In this document: positions 26,746 to 36,402 of the stretch, in pieces
How positions within the stretch are numbered: the first letter of the stretch is position 1
Layout of the letters: every line of letters starts with the position of its first letter
Origin: DATBGS01 sp036557885
GTDB lineage: Bacteria; Chloroflexota; Ktedonobacteria; Ktedonobacterales; DATBGS01
Assembly: GCA_036557885.1 (NCBI GenBank)
Contig: DATBGS010000146.1
Span: 62,001 to 126,000, forward strand
Length of the DNA stretch: 64,000 nucleotides
Direction: 5' to 3'
Made by a program: the position numbers and the translations under genes
Notes under the pieces: model-generated
Databases searched by the model: none
Told to the model about the DNA's origin: nothing
The model's input: the letters and a program-made list of their open reading frames with translations, nothing else

Positions 26746-28838
26746 CCCTCAGCATAGAGCTTCCATCCCGCGCTATTGGCACGTCACTGGACCGCATTGA
26801 TGGCCCGCTGAAAGTCACGGGGGCTGCAAAATATGCTTTCGAGTATCCAGTAGATGACGTGACCTATATCTACCCCATCCAGAGCACGATTGCGAAAGGC
26901 CGCGTTGTGTCCCTCGATACAAAAGCTGCGCAGAAGCTGCCTGGTGTCGTCACCATCCTCTGGCACAAGAACGCGCCCCGGCTCGCTCCGCTGGAAAATC
27001 AGAACCTGGCGGTGTTTCAATCCGATGCTGTCGCGTATCATGGGCAGTTCATCGCAGCGGTCGTGGCTGAAACGTCGGAAACGGCGCGCTACGCAGCGAG
27101 CCTGATCACCGTTCGCTACGAGGAGCAGCCGCATGATGTGGAACTGCGCGCTGATCGTCGTGATCTCTCCAAGCCCGCGCAGTTAGGCAATGGCGATGAG
27201 ACGGACAGCAGCCAGGGAGACATAGAGGCGGCGTTTGAGGCGGCGCCCATCTATCTCAGCCACACCTATACCACGCCCCCTGAACACAATAACCCGATGG
27301 AACCACACACGACGCTGGCGGTCTGGAGTGATGACAGCGTGACCCTGTACGATTCCAACCAGGGACCAGACTGGATTCGAGAGGATGTTGCCAGGGCATT
27401 TCAACTTTCGCCAGAGCATGTCCACATCATTTCGCCGTATGTGGGGGGCGGATTTGGGTCCAAGGGGTTTGCGCGTCCGCAGGTCATCCTGGCGGTGATG
27501 GCCGCGAAAGTGGCAAAGCGGCCCGCCAAGATCGCGCTGACGCGGCAGCAGATGTTCTCGATAGCGGGCTATCGCACGCCAACGATTCAGCGCGTGCGGC
27601 TGGGTGCTGAGCGCGATGGAAAGCTGGTAGCCATTGCGCACGATGCCATTGAGCAGACAGGGCATATTCACGAGTTTGTCGAGCAAACTGCCGTCGCAAC
27701 CCGCATGATGTACGCGGCGCCCAATCGCAGCACCACGCATCGGGTGGCGCGGCTTGACCTTCCAGAGAACTCATGGATGCGCGCGCCGGGCGAATGCCCA
27801 GGCATGTTCGCGTTAGAGTCCGCGATGGATGAACTGGCGGTTGCCTGCCGCATTGACCCCATTGAGCTGCGCATCAGGAACGAACCCACCGTTGACCCTG
27901 AAAGAGGGCTGCCTTTCAGTAGTCGCGGTCTGGTTGCGTGCCTGCGCGAAGGGGCTGAGCGCTTTGGCTGGGCGCAGCGCAGCCCACAACCGGGTATACG
28001 CCGCGAGGGTTCCTGGCTGGTAGGGATGGGAGTGGCCGCTTCGACCTATCCGGTTTACCGCTTTCCTGCGGCGGCCTCGGTGCGGCTTGATCGGGAGGGG
28101 CAGTACACCGTTCGTATTGCTGCTTCAGACATTGGAACTGGCGCCTGGACTACCCTGACGCAGATCGCCGCAGATGCGCTAGAAGTTCCTGTAGAACACA
28201 TCAAGCTGGAGATTGGGGATAGCACCTTGCCGCAGGCAGGCGGGGCAGGCGGCTCGTCGGGCACTGCTTCCTGGGGGTCAGCGATTGTTGACGCGGCGCA
28301 GAAGCTCCGCGCCCGCAAAAAACGGCAGCGGGGCGGCGTGCCAGCCGAAGGACTGGAAGCGACTGGCGAAGCGGAAGAGAGTCCTGAGTCGGAGCGCTTT
28401 TCTATGCACGCCTTTGGCGCGCAGTTCGCAGAGGTGCGAATCAACAGGGATACCGGCGAGGTGCGCGTGCCGCGTTTGCTCGGCGTCTTTGCCGCTGGTC
28501 GTATCATCAACCCGAAGACGGCGCGCTCGCAATTCCTGGGCGGCATGACAATGGGGCTATCTATGGCGCTGTTCGAGGCGAGCGCGCTTGACCCGCGTTT
28601 TGGGGACTTTGTGAACCATGATTTCGCGGAATATCACATTGCGACTAACGCGGATGTAGGCACAATTGAAGTGCATTGGATAGACGAAGATGACCCGCAC
28701 CTGAATCCTATGGGGGCGAAGGGCGTCGGCGAGATTGGCATCGTTGGCACTGCTGCCGCCATTGCCAATGCTGTCTATCACGCGACAGGCATCCGCATCC
28801 GCGATCTGCCCATCACGCTTGACAAGCTGCTGCGTTGA
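26742..28838 (+). CDS. Molybdenum hydroxylase, catalytic subunit (YagR/PaoC type)
   Basis: A 698-residue catalytic subunit of the xanthine oxidase family that should bind the molybdopterin cofactor and oxidise aldehydes or N-heterocycles. VGGGFGSKG, RAPGECPGMFALESAMDEL and the C-terminal KGVGEIGIVGTAAAIANA (catalytic Glu in GVGE) are visible. A charged segment near residue 525 (ARKKRQRGGVPAEGLEATG) looks like a surface loop. The set is complete as an enzyme, but no XdhC/PaoD maturation factor is found next to it. Confidence 0.9.
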   Translation: MTLSIELPSRAIGTSLDRIDGPLKVTGAAKYAFEYPVDDVTYIYPIQSTIAKGRVVSLDTKAAQKLPGVVTILWHKNAPRLAPLENQNLAVFQSDAVAYHGQFIAAVVAETSETARYAASLITVRYEEQPHDVELRADRRDLSKPAQLGNGDETDSSQGDIEAAFEAAPIYLSHTYTTPPEHNNPMEPHTTLAVWSDDSVTLYDSNQGPDWIREDVARAFQLSPEHVHIISPYVGGGFGSKGFARPQVILAVMAAKVAKRPAKIALTRQQMFSIAGYRTPTIQRVRLGAERDGKLVAIAHDAIEQTGHIHEFVEQTAVATRMMYAAPNRSTTHRVARLDLPENSWMRAPGECPGMFALESAMDELAVACRIDPIELRIRNEPTVDPERGLPFSSRGLVACLREGAERFGWAQRSPQPGIRREGSWLVGMGVAASTYPVYRFPAAASVRLDREGQYTVRIAASDIGTGAWTTLTQIAADALEVPVEHIKLEIGDSTLPQAGGAGGSSGTASWGSAIVDAAQKLRARKKRQRGGVPAEGLEATGEAEESPESERFSMHAFGAQFAEVRINRDTGEVRVPRLLGVFAAGRIINPKTARSQFLGGMTMGLSMALFEASALDPRFGDFVNHDFAEYHIATNADVGTIEVHWIDEDDPHLNPMGAKGVGEIGIVGTAAAIANAVYHATGIRIRDLPITLDKLLR

Positions 28839-28876
28839 GGGCGCCTGACAAAATTGTGCTGAGAACAAGGAGGTAT

Positions 28877-28957
28877 GCTTGTAGCCCCGGCCTCCGCCTG
28901 CCCTTTGTCTTAGGGTGCTGGGGAACGCGGCCCGCCAGGGTCGGCGGGGCTACAAGC
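28877..28957. repeat. Palindromic intergenic repeat (GCTTGTAGCCCCGG type)
   Basis: GCTTGTAGCCCCGGCCTCCG ... CCCGCCAGGGTCGGCGGGGC TACAAGC, as at 25.0 kb and 62.1 kb but with a longer centre. It lies between convergent genes. Confidence 0.85.
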
Positions 28958-28986
28958 GGCCCCTTCCTGCCTCCACAGGGGTTGTG

Positions 28987-30930
28987 TTAGTCGCCCGCGT
29001 TCGCTGGCGCTGGGCGGGTGAGTTGGGGTTCTGTCTCGCGGTAGGCTTCCGCTTGCAGGTGAAAGAGTTCAGCGTAGCGCCCGTTGAGGTCAAGCAGTTC
29101 GGCGTGTGTGCCGCTTTCCTTGATGGTCCCTTGCTCGATAACAAAGATGCGATCTGCCAGACGCACAGTGCTGAAGCGATGGCTGATAAAGATGGCCGTC
29201 TTGCCTTCGGTCAACTGCCGAAACTTCGTAAATATCTCATATTCGGCTTGCGCGTCTAGCGAACTGGTTGGCTCATCCAACACCAGCACCGGCGCCTCGC
29301 GCATAAAGGCGCGCGCCAGCGCCACCTTTTGCCATTCGCCCCCGCTGAGTTGATAGCCATCCTTAAACCACTTGCCCAGCATCGTCTGGTAGCCAGCTGG
29401 CAGCTTAGAGATGACCGCCGCGGCGCCGCTTTTCTGCGCCGAGGTCTGCACCCGTTCCAGGTTCGTAATCTCGTCAATCTGCCCGACGCCAACATTGTCT
29501 GCCGCGCTCATGTAGTAGGTGACATAATCTTGGAAGATCACGCCAATCGCCCGGCGCAGGTCTTCCAGCGCGTACTCCCGAATGTCGCGCCCGCCGATGA
29601 GAATCTGCCCCGCGTCCGGGTCATAGAGCCGCGTGAGCAGTTTGACAATGGTGGTCTTGCCCGCGCCGTTCCGCCCCACCAGCGCGATAGCTTCTCCGGG
29701 TTGGATGGTAAAGCTCACGTTTTTCAGCGCCGCCTCAGTTTCCGGGTCTTTCCCTGGATAGGTGAAGCTCACCCCGCGAAACTCAATATCCAGCCCGCGC
29801 CTGGCAAGCTCAAGCGAGAGCGGCTGGGGTGTGCCTGGAGAGAGAATGCGCGGCTGGTAATCCAGAAATTCATAGAGCGTGCTGACAAACAGGTTGTTCT
29901 CGTAGATGCCGGAAAGGTCGTTGAGCAACCCCTGGAAACTTGAGCCTACCTGCATGGCTGCCTGGGTGTACATCGTCAGGCTGCCAATCGAAATAGCCCC
30001 GGTCACTGCTCGCAGCGCCACATAGATATAGATGCCGGAGTTTGCCAGTGTGGTCAGCCCGCCCCAGCCAAAGCCAGCCAGATAGCGCCGCACGATGATT
30101 TTCTTGTGTTCCTGGAAGAACTTCTCGGAGAGTTCGCGGTACTGGGCCAGGAAAAACGGCGCCAGATTGAACAGCTTGACTTCTTTGTTAAAAGTATCCA
30201 CCGTCAGCAAGCGAAACAGATATTGCATGCGCCGCCGCTCAGGGGACTCCCGCCGCATTTTCTGATAGCCGCGCCAGCCATAACGCGAATTGGAGAGAAA
30301 GGACGGAATCGGCAGCAGCAGCGCGACGATTGCCAGCCACCACGCCAGGCTGAGCAGCAGCGACAGCATCGAAAAGAGCGTGACCAGCGTTTTCACAAAA
30401 TCGAAGAGTTGCGAGATCATCTGCATCGGCTTATAGGTGGATTCTTCGGAGGCATTGCGCAGCGTATCGTAAAACTCCGAATCCTCGAAAAACGCCAGGT
30501 CCAACGTATTGGCCTTCTCCAGCACCATCACCTGCACGCGGTTACTCACGCGCTCTTGTAACAATTGCTGCGAGATGTTGCTGAGCGTGCCCAACAAGCT
30601 CTGCACCACATTCACCCCAAGTTGTGCCCCCACAAACAGCCAGACACCCGCCGAAGGATGGTTTGGCCTGATGGCTGCCGTAATGACGCTATCCACCAGT
30701 CCGCGCGTAATCCACACGCTCAAGGCGGGCAAAAACCCGTTGATCAGGCTAATCAGCGCCATGCTGATCGTCAGCCAGTGGCTGGTGGACCAGACCAGCC
30801 GGAGAATGCGCGGCAATTCGGTAAATGCCAGAAACACCCTGGAAAGCTGAAAGCGCTTCTCTTCCGGCGTGTTCCTCGAATTGAGGTTGGGTGAACGTCG
30901 CTGTCTCTGCGGGGTGCCGTTGCTGGACAT
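28987..30930 (-). CDS. ABC transporter, fused permease and ATPase
   Basis: A 647-residue half-transporter: six membrane segments (about 50-345) and a C-terminal ATPase with GRNGAGKTT (Walker A), LSGGEWQKVALARA (signature) and VLVLDEPTSSLDA (Walker B). The basic N terminus (PQRQRRSPN) is cytosolic. It would work as a homodimer, or with another half, to export a peptide, lipid or drug; the substrate is not shown by context. Upstream codons to 31053 lack a ribosome site, and AAGGAAGG lies 14 bases before the chosen ATG. Confidence 0.87.
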   Translation of the reverse strand: MSSNGTPQRQRRSPNLNSRNTPEEKRFQLSRVFLAFTELPRILRLVWSTSHWLTISMALISLINGFLPALSVWITRGLVDSVITAAIRPNHPSAGVWLFVGAQLGVNVVQSLLGTLSNISQQLLQERVSNRVQVMVLEKANTLDLAFFEDSEFYDTLRNASEESTYKPMQMISQLFDFVKTLVTLFSMLSLLLSLAWWLAIVALLLPIPSFLSNSRYGWRGYQKMRRESPERRRMQYLFRLLTVDTFNKEVKLFNLAPFFLAQYRELSEKFFQEHKKIIVRRYLAGFGWGGLTTLANSGIYIYVALRAVTGAISIGSLTMYTQAAMQVGSSFQGLLNDLSGIYENNLFVSTLYEFLDYQPRILSPGTPQPLSLELARRGLDIEFRGVSFTYPGKDPETEAALKNVSFTIQPGEAIALVGRNGAGKTTIVKLLTRLYDPDAGQILIGGRDIREYALEDLRRAIGVIFQDYVTYYMSAADNVGVGQIDEITNLERVQTSAQKSGAAAVISKLPAGYQTMLGKWFKDGYQLSGGEWQKVALARAFMREAPVLVLDEPTSSLDAQAEYEIFTKFRQLTEGKTAIFISHRFSTVRLADRIFVIEQGTIKESGTHAELLDLNGRYAELFHLQAEAYRETEPQLTRPAPANAGD

Positions 30931-31234
30931 GAAAAAAGCACACCTTCCTTGTGGTGATGACTGTTGCCTCCAGGGACTGGAGTACACTCTATGAGCAAAC
31001 CGGGAGCGGTTTGGGTTGCTCTGATTGTAGCAGCCCCTCGTCACGCCGCGCACCCGCTATCAGGCTAGCTCTGGTACTAGCCTTTCGTCCAGGGCTGTTC
31101 TTTCAAATGGCCTGTCTCTCATTTTCTTATCTTACCAGCAGCTATATGACATCTTCTGTCACAATGAGCGGCAGTTTTCCGGGCAGTGCTAAGCGGTGGT
31201 AAAGTTATCAGAAAAGAGAAGAGGAACAAGCTCC

Positions 31235-31768
31235 ATGCAACATGAAGACCACGTTGGGCTGCTGCGCGGCGGTATTACAGAAACGGGTGGAGTCTGGGCT
31301 GATCTTGGGTCGGGCGCGGGCGCGTTTACGCTGGCGGTGGCCGATCTTATCGGCCCAACCGGGCAAATCTATTCGATTGATACAGACCGCCGGGCGCTGC
31401 GCGAGCAGGAGCAGGCCATGCGTGCCCGCTTTCCAGACGTGATGGTGCGGTATCTGGTGGCTGATTTGAGCCAGCGCCAGCCCTTGCCCCTGCTTGACGG
31501 GGTAGTTATGGCGAACTCGCTGCATTATCAGCGCAAGAAAGAGCCGGTGCTGGAACTGGTGCAGAGCTATCTTAAACCGGGCGGGCGCCTCATTCTGGTG
31601 GAATATAACGCCGATCACGGCAACCCCTGGGTGCCCTATCCGCTCTCGTATCCCACCTGGGAAGCGCTGGCAAGTAAGGTAGGCTTGCTCAATACGCGCC
31701 TGCTGGCAAAGGTGCCCAGCCGCTTTCTGCGCGAAATGTATTCGGCTGTCAGCTTCAAGCCGCTTTAG
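31235..31768 (+). CDS. SAM-dependent methyltransferase (class I)
   Basis: A 177-residue Rossmann methyltransferase. Motif I is WADLGSGAGAFTLA, the acidic motif II is IYSIDTDRRAL, and post I/motif IV are LVADLSQ and DGVVMANSLHY. The substrate is not recognisable. The ATG at 31235 follows GAGGAAC; an upstream GTG in frame at 31196 is less likely. Divergent from the ABC transporter. Confidence 0.8.
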   Translation: MQHEDHVGLLRGGITETGGVWADLGSGAGAFTLAVADLIGPTGQIYSIDTDRRALREQEQAMRARFPDVMVRYLVADLSQRQPLPLLDGVVMANSLHYQRKKEPVLELVQSYLKPGGRLILVEYNADHGNPWVPYPLSYPTWEALASKVGLLNTRLLAKVPSRFLREMYSAVSFKPL

Positions 31769-31782
31769 TTTGCCTAACAAAA

Positions 31783-31841
31783 CCGTTCCCCGGCACGGAG
31801 GCCGGGGCTACAAGCGCTCACCGGCTGGAAGCCGGTGGTAC
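31783..31841. repeat. Two palindromic repeats at the ackA 3' end
   Basis: CGTTCCCCGGCACGGAGGCC GGGGCTACAAGC (31783-31815) abuts GCTCACCGGCTGGAAGCCGG TGGTAC (about 31815-31841). The second unit contains the stop codon and last codons of ackA. Confidence 0.85.
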
Positions 31842-33029
31842 GAGCCTGCGCGTCTCGCGCGCCACCAACAGGTCTTCTCGTGCTTGAATTACCAGGATGC
31901 GCACCCTGGATGCTGGCGCGGATATATCGGCATCCGGCTGGCAGTGTTCGTTGCGATTTTCGTCCAGGGTGATGCCCAGATAGCCCAGTGGGGCACAGAC
32001 CTGCTGGCGGATGAGCGCGGCGTGCTCGCCAACGCCAGCGGTAAAGATCAGCGCGTCCAGCCCGCCCAGCACTGCTGTCATCGCGCCAATCGCTTCACGG
32101 ATGCGCGCGGTATACATGTCCAGCGCCAGTTGCGCGCGCTCGTTTCCCTGGTCTGCGGCCTCCAGCAGCATGCGCACATCTCCCGAAAGCCCAGAGATGC
32201 CTTTGAGTCCCGACTCCTCTTGCAATTGGTGCTCAAGCTCCTCTGGAGACAGCCCCTTTTGCCGCAGGATGTAGAGCAAGGCGCCGGGGTCCACCGAGCC
32301 AGAGCGCGTGCCCATCATCACGCCTTCCAATGGGGTGAAGCCCATCGTCGTCTGCACAGAGCGCCCCTGCTGAATGGCGGTAATGGAGCAGCCGTTTCCT
32401 AGATGACATGTGACCAGGCGCAGTGCTTCAGGTGGCCGGTTCAGCAGTTCAGCAGCGCGCCCGGCAGAGTAAGCGTGGCTGATGCCATGAAAACCATAGC
32501 GCCGAATGCCCCAATCGCTGTACCACTGGTAGGGCAGGGCGTAGTGGGCGTTGGCGGGCGGGATGGTCGCGTGAAAGGCCGTATCAAACACCGCAACCTG
32601 TGGCACGCCTGGCAGCGCTGCCTGGGCCGCTTCGATGCCCTGAAGCGCGGCGGGGTTATGCAGCGGTGCCAGGTCTGCCAGATCAGCAATGGTTTGCTTG
32701 ACCTTCTCATCAATCAGCACACTCTGGCGATAGTGTTCGCCGCCATGCACCACGCGGTGCCCCACTGCCTGAATCTCACTCAGTTTGCTGATACCGCCCG
32801 GTATCTTCTGGGTGAGCGCTGCTAAGGCATGCTTTGTCGCGTCGGTATGCTGCTCTGCCGAAACGGTCTGACGATGCTGCTGTTTGTGGGCATCGGTCAG
32901 GGTGAGCGTGGCGTGTTTGGGGTCTTTGCTCCAATCAATCAGGCCGCTGCATGTGGGATCAGGCGACCTTTCGGCAAACAGGCTGAATTTTAGGCTGCTT
33001 GAACCCGCATTGAGCACCAGAATAACCAT
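31818..33029 (-). CDS. ackA: Acetate kinase
   Basis: A 403-residue acetokinase with the family signatures VLNAGSSSLKF, VGHRVVHGGE and TCHLGNGCS. It makes acetyl phosphate or ATP from acetate. No phosphotransacetylase gene lies next to it. The ATG follows GGCAGGTAG. The last residues after the usual end (RRLV) are PPASSR, and these codons and the stop come from a palindromic repeat. Upstream a 5-codon ORF with its own GAGGAAAC site precedes the gene at about 33052-33069. Confidence 0.93.
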   Translation of the reverse strand: MVILVLNAGSSSLKFSLFAERSPDPTCSGLIDWSKDPKHATLTLTDAHKQQHRQTVSAEQHTDATKHALAALTQKIPGGISKLSEIQAVGHRVVHGGEHYRQSVLIDEKVKQTIADLADLAPLHNPAALQGIEAAQAALPGVPQVAVFDTAFHATIPPANAHYALPYQWYSDWGIRRYGFHGISHAYSAGRAAELLNRPPEALRLVTCHLGNGCSITAIQQGRSVQTTMGFTPLEGVMMGTRSGSVDPGALLYILRQKGLSPEELEHQLQEESGLKGISGLSGDVRMLLEAADQGNERAQLALDMYTARIREAIGAMTAVLGGLDALIFTAGVGEHAALIRQQVCAPLGYLGITLDENRNEHCQPDADISAPASRVRILVIQAREDLLVARETRRLVPPASSR

Positions 33030-33141
33030 AACTACCTGCCAATATATGTGTTATCTGAGAGAAATCATGGTGTTTCCTCTTTCTCTTTATAGCACGCCTC
33101 GCGCCAAAGGGCGTTCGCCCGGCGGTCTTTGGGCAGCAGGC

Positions 33142-33228
33142 CGACGCCCCGGCAGGGACGCCGGGGCTACCCCTCAAAGCAGGGGCACAGCAAGCGGGAC
33201 ATTCACCGGCTGGAAGCCGGTGCTACAA
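33142..33228. repeat. Two palindromic repeats between argG and ackA
   Basis: ACGCCCCGGCAGGGACGCCG GGGCTAC near 33144-33170 and ATTCACCGGCTGGAAGCCGG TGCTACAAG near 33201-33229. The rest of the gap (33030-33242) holds the ackA upstream region. Confidence 0.8.
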
Positions 33229-33242
33229 GTTTAGAAGCCAGG

Positions 33243-34556
<1,314 letters not shown>

Positions 34557-34599
34557 CTGCTTTTTGCTCCTTCTTGAAAGGTGTCAGGGTTTCTCCTAC

Positions 34600-35544
34600 T
34601 TATGCTGAAACTGCTTCTAAGGTCTTGCTGGCGAGCAGCGCGCAAAGAATCGCTTTCTGGACATGCAGCCGGTTTTCTGCCTGGACCAGCACCCGCGACT
34701 GGGCACCGTCCAGCACGTCATCGGTAATCTCTTCGCCGCGATGAGCGGGCAGGGGGTGCAGAACGATGGCCTGTAGGCTGGCGAGGGAAAGCAACTGCTG
34801 TGTGACCTGATAGGCGGAGAAGATCGCGCGCCGCTGGGCACTTTCAGCCTCCTGGCCCATGCTGGTCCAGACATCGGTATAGAGGACATGCGCGCCGGTT
34901 GCCGCTGCTTCTGGGTCAGCCGTCAGAGTCAGGCTGCCACCAGTTAGCCGTGCCTCTTGCTGGGCGGCTGCAATGACTTCGGCGTTTGGCTCGTAACCGT
35001 GTGGTGTGGCGATGCGGACGTGCAAGCCTGCTTTGATGGCAGCCTGAAGCAGCGAATGGGCCACGTTGTTACCGTCGCCAATATAGGCCAGCGTCAGCCC
35101 GGCGGGAGCGCTAAACTCCTCCTGAATGGTGAACACATCCGTCAAGCCCTGGCAGGGATGGTGGCTATCGGTCAGGCCGTTGATGACGGGCACGCTGGCG
35201 TGGTTGGCGAACTCTTCCATCAGCGTGTGGCTGAAGGTGCGCAGCACAATCGCGTGCACATACGAACTGAGCACGCGGGCCACGTCGCCAACCGCCTCGC
35301 GCTTGCCCAGCCCCACTTCCTGGGGCGAAAGATACAGGCTGGTACCGCCAAGTTCGCGCGCCGCCACCTCAAACGAGATGCGCGTGCGCAACGACGGCTT
35401 TTCAAAGAGCAGGGCGATGGTTCGCCCGGCAAGCGGGGGAAAGGCGTTAGGGGTGGTGCGCCCATCTTTCAAGGTCTGGGCGTGGGCAAAAAGCTGCTTC
35501 ATCTCTCCGGCGGACATTTCGTCCAGGGTCAACAAGTGCTGCAT
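34600..35544 (-). CDS. argF: Ornithine carbamoyltransferase
   Basis: A 314-residue enzyme making citrulline from ornithine and carbamoyl phosphate. The carbamoyl phosphate loop is EKPSLRTRISFE and HPCQGLTD is present. The C-terminal loop, HCLP in most relatives, reads HPLPAHRGEE, so the usual active-site Cys is Pro. AAGGAG eight bases before the ATG sets the start. Upstream lie a T-box leader and its promoter, so expression should respond to uncharged tRNA. Confidence 0.92.
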   Translation of the reverse strand: MQHLLTLDEMSAGEMKQLFAHAQTLKDGRTTPNAFPPLAGRTIALLFEKPSLRTRISFEVAARELGGTSLYLSPQEVGLGKREAVGDVARVLSSYVHAIVLRTFSHTLMEEFANHASVPVINGLTDSHHPCQGLTDVFTIQEEFSAPAGLTLAYIGDGNNVAHSLLQAAIKAGLHVRIATPHGYEPNAEVIAAAQQEARLTGGSLTLTADPEAAATGAHVLYTDVWTSMGQEAESAQRRAIFSAYQVTQQLLSLASLQAIVLHPLPAHRGEEITDDVLDGAQSRVLVQAENRLHVQKAILCALLASKTLEAVSA

Positions 35545-35584
35545 CTGGCACTCCTTTCCAGGTTACAATCTGGCTGGTTTGCTG

Positions 35585-35601
35585 CTTTCTTCTTTCTTCT
35601 T
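35585..35601 (-). promoter_or_regulatory. Purine-rich motif between the T-box terminator and argF
   Basis: AAGAAGAAAGAAGAAAG on the minus strand, matching over 15 bases the motif found directly before the starts at 52300, 58566, 59151 and 60647. Here it is about 40 bases from the start codon, and argF has its own AAGGAG. Confidence 0.4.
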
Positions 35602-35610
35602 GCGAAAGAC

Positions 35611-35647
35611 AATAAAAAACTCCCGTCCCTCCGAAGGGACGAGAGTT
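35611..35647 (-). terminator. T-box terminator
   Basis: On the minus strand AACTCTCGTCCCT pairs with AGGGACGGGAGTT around TCGG, followed by TTTTTTATT. It is the OFF state of the T-box leader. Confidence 0.9.
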
Positions 35648-35935
35648 GCATTGCTCTGTATGCTCTCGTGGTGCCACCCTTATTGCCACAGGGGGCAACC
35701 ATTTGCCCAGGGCATCACCACATTGTGAAGCGTGCTGTGACCACTCTTGGTTATTGCTGGCGCGAGAACCGCTCGCACGCCCTACTTGCGCGTTGGCGCT
35801 TTCTTCGGGCAGCCGCTCACGAGCGCGTTCGACAAGGGCTGATCTGTCCCAGACTCTCACTCTGTTCTGGGTCGCTGTTAGAGGCCGCTTGCCTACTGGT
35901 CTCGCTCAACGCGGGCCAAATCGTATCCTATTGCG
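35611..35935 (-). promoter_or_regulatory. T-box leader controlling argF-argG, probable Arg (CGC) specifier
   Basis: The T-box sequence AATAAGGGTGGCACCACGAG lies at 35665-35684 (minus strand), before the terminator. Stem I can be traced: GCGTT near 35912, then GAGCGAGACC, AGTA (35894-35897) and GGCAAG, which pairs with CTTGTC on the far side followed by GAA (35828-35830) and CGC (35825-35827). AGTA and GAA are the two sides of the specifier-loop motif, so CGC is the likely specifier, an Arg codon, in accord with arginine biosynthesis genes downstream. Uncharged tRNA-Arg would stabilise the antiterminator and switch on argF-argG. Confidence 0.9.
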
Positions 35936-35941
35936 CCTTAT

Positions 35942-35971
35942 ACTATAGTACATGGTGACTGGCTTTGTCAA
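35942..35971 (-). promoter_or_regulatory. Promoter of the T-box leader
   Basis: TTGACA (35966-35971), 18-base spacer, TATAGT (35942-35947). Same hexamers and spacing as the metX leader promoter. Confidence 0.8.
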
Positions 35972-36169
35972 GCCACCTTGCTGAAGAGCTTTTAATTGCT
36001 GCTCTGGCAGAGTTAGCCGCCCCGAACGACGCCGCCCGGAACGACTGGCCTTTGCAGCGAACAAAAGCAGCATTCCGTATCAACTCCAGAGCATGTTACC
36101 AGACCCCAAGGTGTACGTCTCACATGACGAGCGGTTGACGCTTTGATGTGGTAAGAAGGAGAAGAAAAG

Positions 36170-36313
36170 ATGCTACAAAAGAACCAAAGAGGCCAGGGCC
36201 TGGTAGAGTATGCGTTGATTATTGCTCTGGTAGCAATCGTGGTGATTGCCATTTTGGTCATCATGGGTCCGCAGATCGGCGATATTTTTAGTAACATCAC
36301 ACACGGACTGTAA
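36170..36313 (+). CDS. Flp-type pilin
   Basis: A 47-residue protein beginning MLQKNQRGQGLVEYALIIAL and ending GDIFSNITHGL. The short basic start, the GQGLVEYAL segment with Glu at +5-like position, and a single hydrophobic helix are the hallmarks of Flp/Fap class IVb pilins, which are cut by a prepilin peptidase and assembled by the Tad machinery. AAGGAG lies about 10 bases upstream of the ATG and a terminator follows. No assembly genes are close; the only other Tad-like gene in the window is at 5494. The gap before it (35972-36169) shows no clear promoter. Confidence 0.85.
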   Translation: MLQKNQRGQGLVEYALIIALVAIVVIAILVIMGPQIGDIFSNITHGL

Positions 36314-36357
36314 AAACATCTGCAACAAGCCCGGCAGTTTTGGATACACCCAACAGA

Positions 36358-36394
36358 AGAAGCGCCTGGAAGGAGAACGTTGCCAGGCGCTTCT
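36358..36394. terminator. Bidirectional terminator between the pilin and sucB
   Basis: AGAAGCGCCTGG (36358-36369) pairs perfectly with CCAGGCGCTTCT (36383-36394) between two convergent genes. Confidence 0.75.
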
Positions 36395-36402
36395 CATTGC
36401 TG

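Noticed and set aside
35840..35848. ATC (Ile) as the T-box specifier
   Set aside because: It lies in ACAGATCAGCCC inside the stem I apical part, not next to the GAA that pairs with AGTA; CGC after GAA fits better and agrees with the arg genes.
34957..35958. A 333-codon plus-strand frame across argF and its leader
   Set aside because: It overlaps argF and the whole T-box leader in antisense; no recognised protein.
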